From Suilimivivens sp964458255 (lineage in GTDB: Bacteria; Bacillota; Clostridia; Lachnospirales; Lachnospiraceae), in assembly GCA_964458255.1 (NCBI GenBank), contig CAYWHY010000075.1:1-6842 (forward strand): 6,842 nucleotides of DNA. Reading direction: 5' to 3'. Shown here one piece after another: positions 6,697 through 6,842 of the stretch. Under the pieces are notes generated by a model, which was given only the letters and a program-made list of their open reading frames with translations, did not search any database and was not told the DNA's origin. A program made the position numbers and the translations under genes. Each line of letters begins with the position of its first letter. Within the stretch, counting starts at the first letter, position 1.

Positions 6697-6714
6697 ATTA
6701 TAACAATTATAACA
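6697..6714. repeat. Tandem 9-bp repeat (ATTATAACA x2)
   Basis: Two perfect adjacent copies of ATTATAACA. They lie just upstream of the terminator/promoter hairpin, roughly 55-70 bp before the predicted start of the next transcript. This could be an AT-rich upstream promoter element, a protein site, or simple low-complexity sequence. Confidence 0.6.
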
Positions 6715-6770
6715 AATCATAGCATCTGTGCATTGACAGCCGTCCTGCATAGTGCTATGATTGTTTTAAT
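6712..6770 (+). terminator. Hairpin terminator after the SSB-like gene
   Basis: AATCATAGCA (6715-6724) pairs perfectly with TGCTATGATT (6753-6762). The stem continues inward, after a bulged T, with CTGTGCA (6726-6732) against TGCATAG (6746-6752), including one G.U pair. A short T tract (6764-6767) follows. The U tract is modest, so termination may be partial. The right arm also contains the -10 of the next promoter. Confidence 0.65.
6733..6761 (+). promoter_or_regulatory. Near-consensus extended -10 promoter for the gene at the right edge
   Basis: TTGACA (6733-6738) is a perfect -35. A 17-bp spacer leads to TATGAT (6756-6761), five of six to consensus, with TGC (6753-6755) supplying the extended -10. 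Predicted start is near 6768, about 43 nt before the ATG at 6811. It is the best promoter in the window, and it lies inside the inverted repeat of the upstream terminator. Confidence 0.75.
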
Positions 6771-6810
6771 TACAAACAATTACATAAACGAGATAGAGGT
6801 TGCGTGTTTT

Positions 6811-6842
6811 ATGAGTAATTTTTTGGATGTGGCAGTCACATA
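6811..6842 (+). CDS. Start of an unidentified gene, cut by the right edge
   Basis: An open frame beginning MSNFLDVAVT runs off the window. AGAGG (6795-6799) lies 11 nt upstream, slightly far, and a near-consensus promoter sits at 6733-6761. The other nearby start candidates (TTG 6800, GTG 6804) hit stops within a few codons. The ten visible residues are too few to recognise a family. Confidence 0.5.
   Translation, partial: MSNFLDVAVT

Noticed and set aside
1..6842. tRNA, rRNA, CRISPR array, insertion sequence, phage or defence genes
   Set aside because: I looked on both strands and saw no cloverleaf-like run, spaced repeat array, transposase motif or terminal inverted repeats. All sizeable coding regions are explained by housekeeping genes.

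Overview
The window looks like ordinary chromosome from a low-GC Gram-positive anaerobe, most likely a Lachnospiraceae-type Clostridia member. This is inferred from AT-rich codon use, strong AGGAGG-type ribosome sites, sigma-A-like promoters and the protein flavours: a GT51 penicillin-binding protein, a clostridial-style MgtE and a two-OB-fold SSB-like protein. I see no mobile element, CRISPR array, rRNA, tRNA or phage gene. Nothing here looks like a new multi-gene system; the interesting material is in the intergenic signals and in one unusual SSB-like protein.

Layout, left to right. (1) Positions 1-929, minus strand: the N-terminal 309 codons of a class A penicillin-binding protein, running off the left edge. 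(2) Positions 930-1174: a divergent promoter region in which both genes carry the same 10-bp extended -10 element, as an inverted repeat. (3) Positions 1175-3854, plus strand: a tight operon of nth (endonuclease III), a YigZ/IMPACT-family protein and mgtE (Mg2+ channel/transporter), with gaps of 10 and 18 nt. (4) Positions 3855-3961: a convergent intergenic stretch with a bidirectional terminator. (5) Positions 3962-5809, minus strand: typA/bipA, a ribosome-associated GTPase. (6) Positions 5810-5996: a second divergent promoter region, with a strong typA promoter that includes an imperfect 12-bp direct repeat. (7) Positions 5997-6650, plus strand: a 217-residue SSB-like protein with two OB-fold-like halves. 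(8) Positions 6651-6842: a hairpin terminator whose right arm doubles as the extended -10 of a near-consensus promoter, followed by the first codons of another gene cut by the right edge.

The genes serve separate housekeeping jobs: cell-wall synthesis, base-excision repair, Mg2+ homeostasis, ribosome assembly or stress translation, and ssDNA handling. The nth-yigZ-mgtE cluster is co-directional and probably co-transcribed from the promoter near 1083-1111, but no shared pathway is evident. The three promoters upstream of the penicillin-binding protein, nth and typA all have the form TGnTATACT, so they probably rely on extended -10 recognition by the housekeeping sigma factor.
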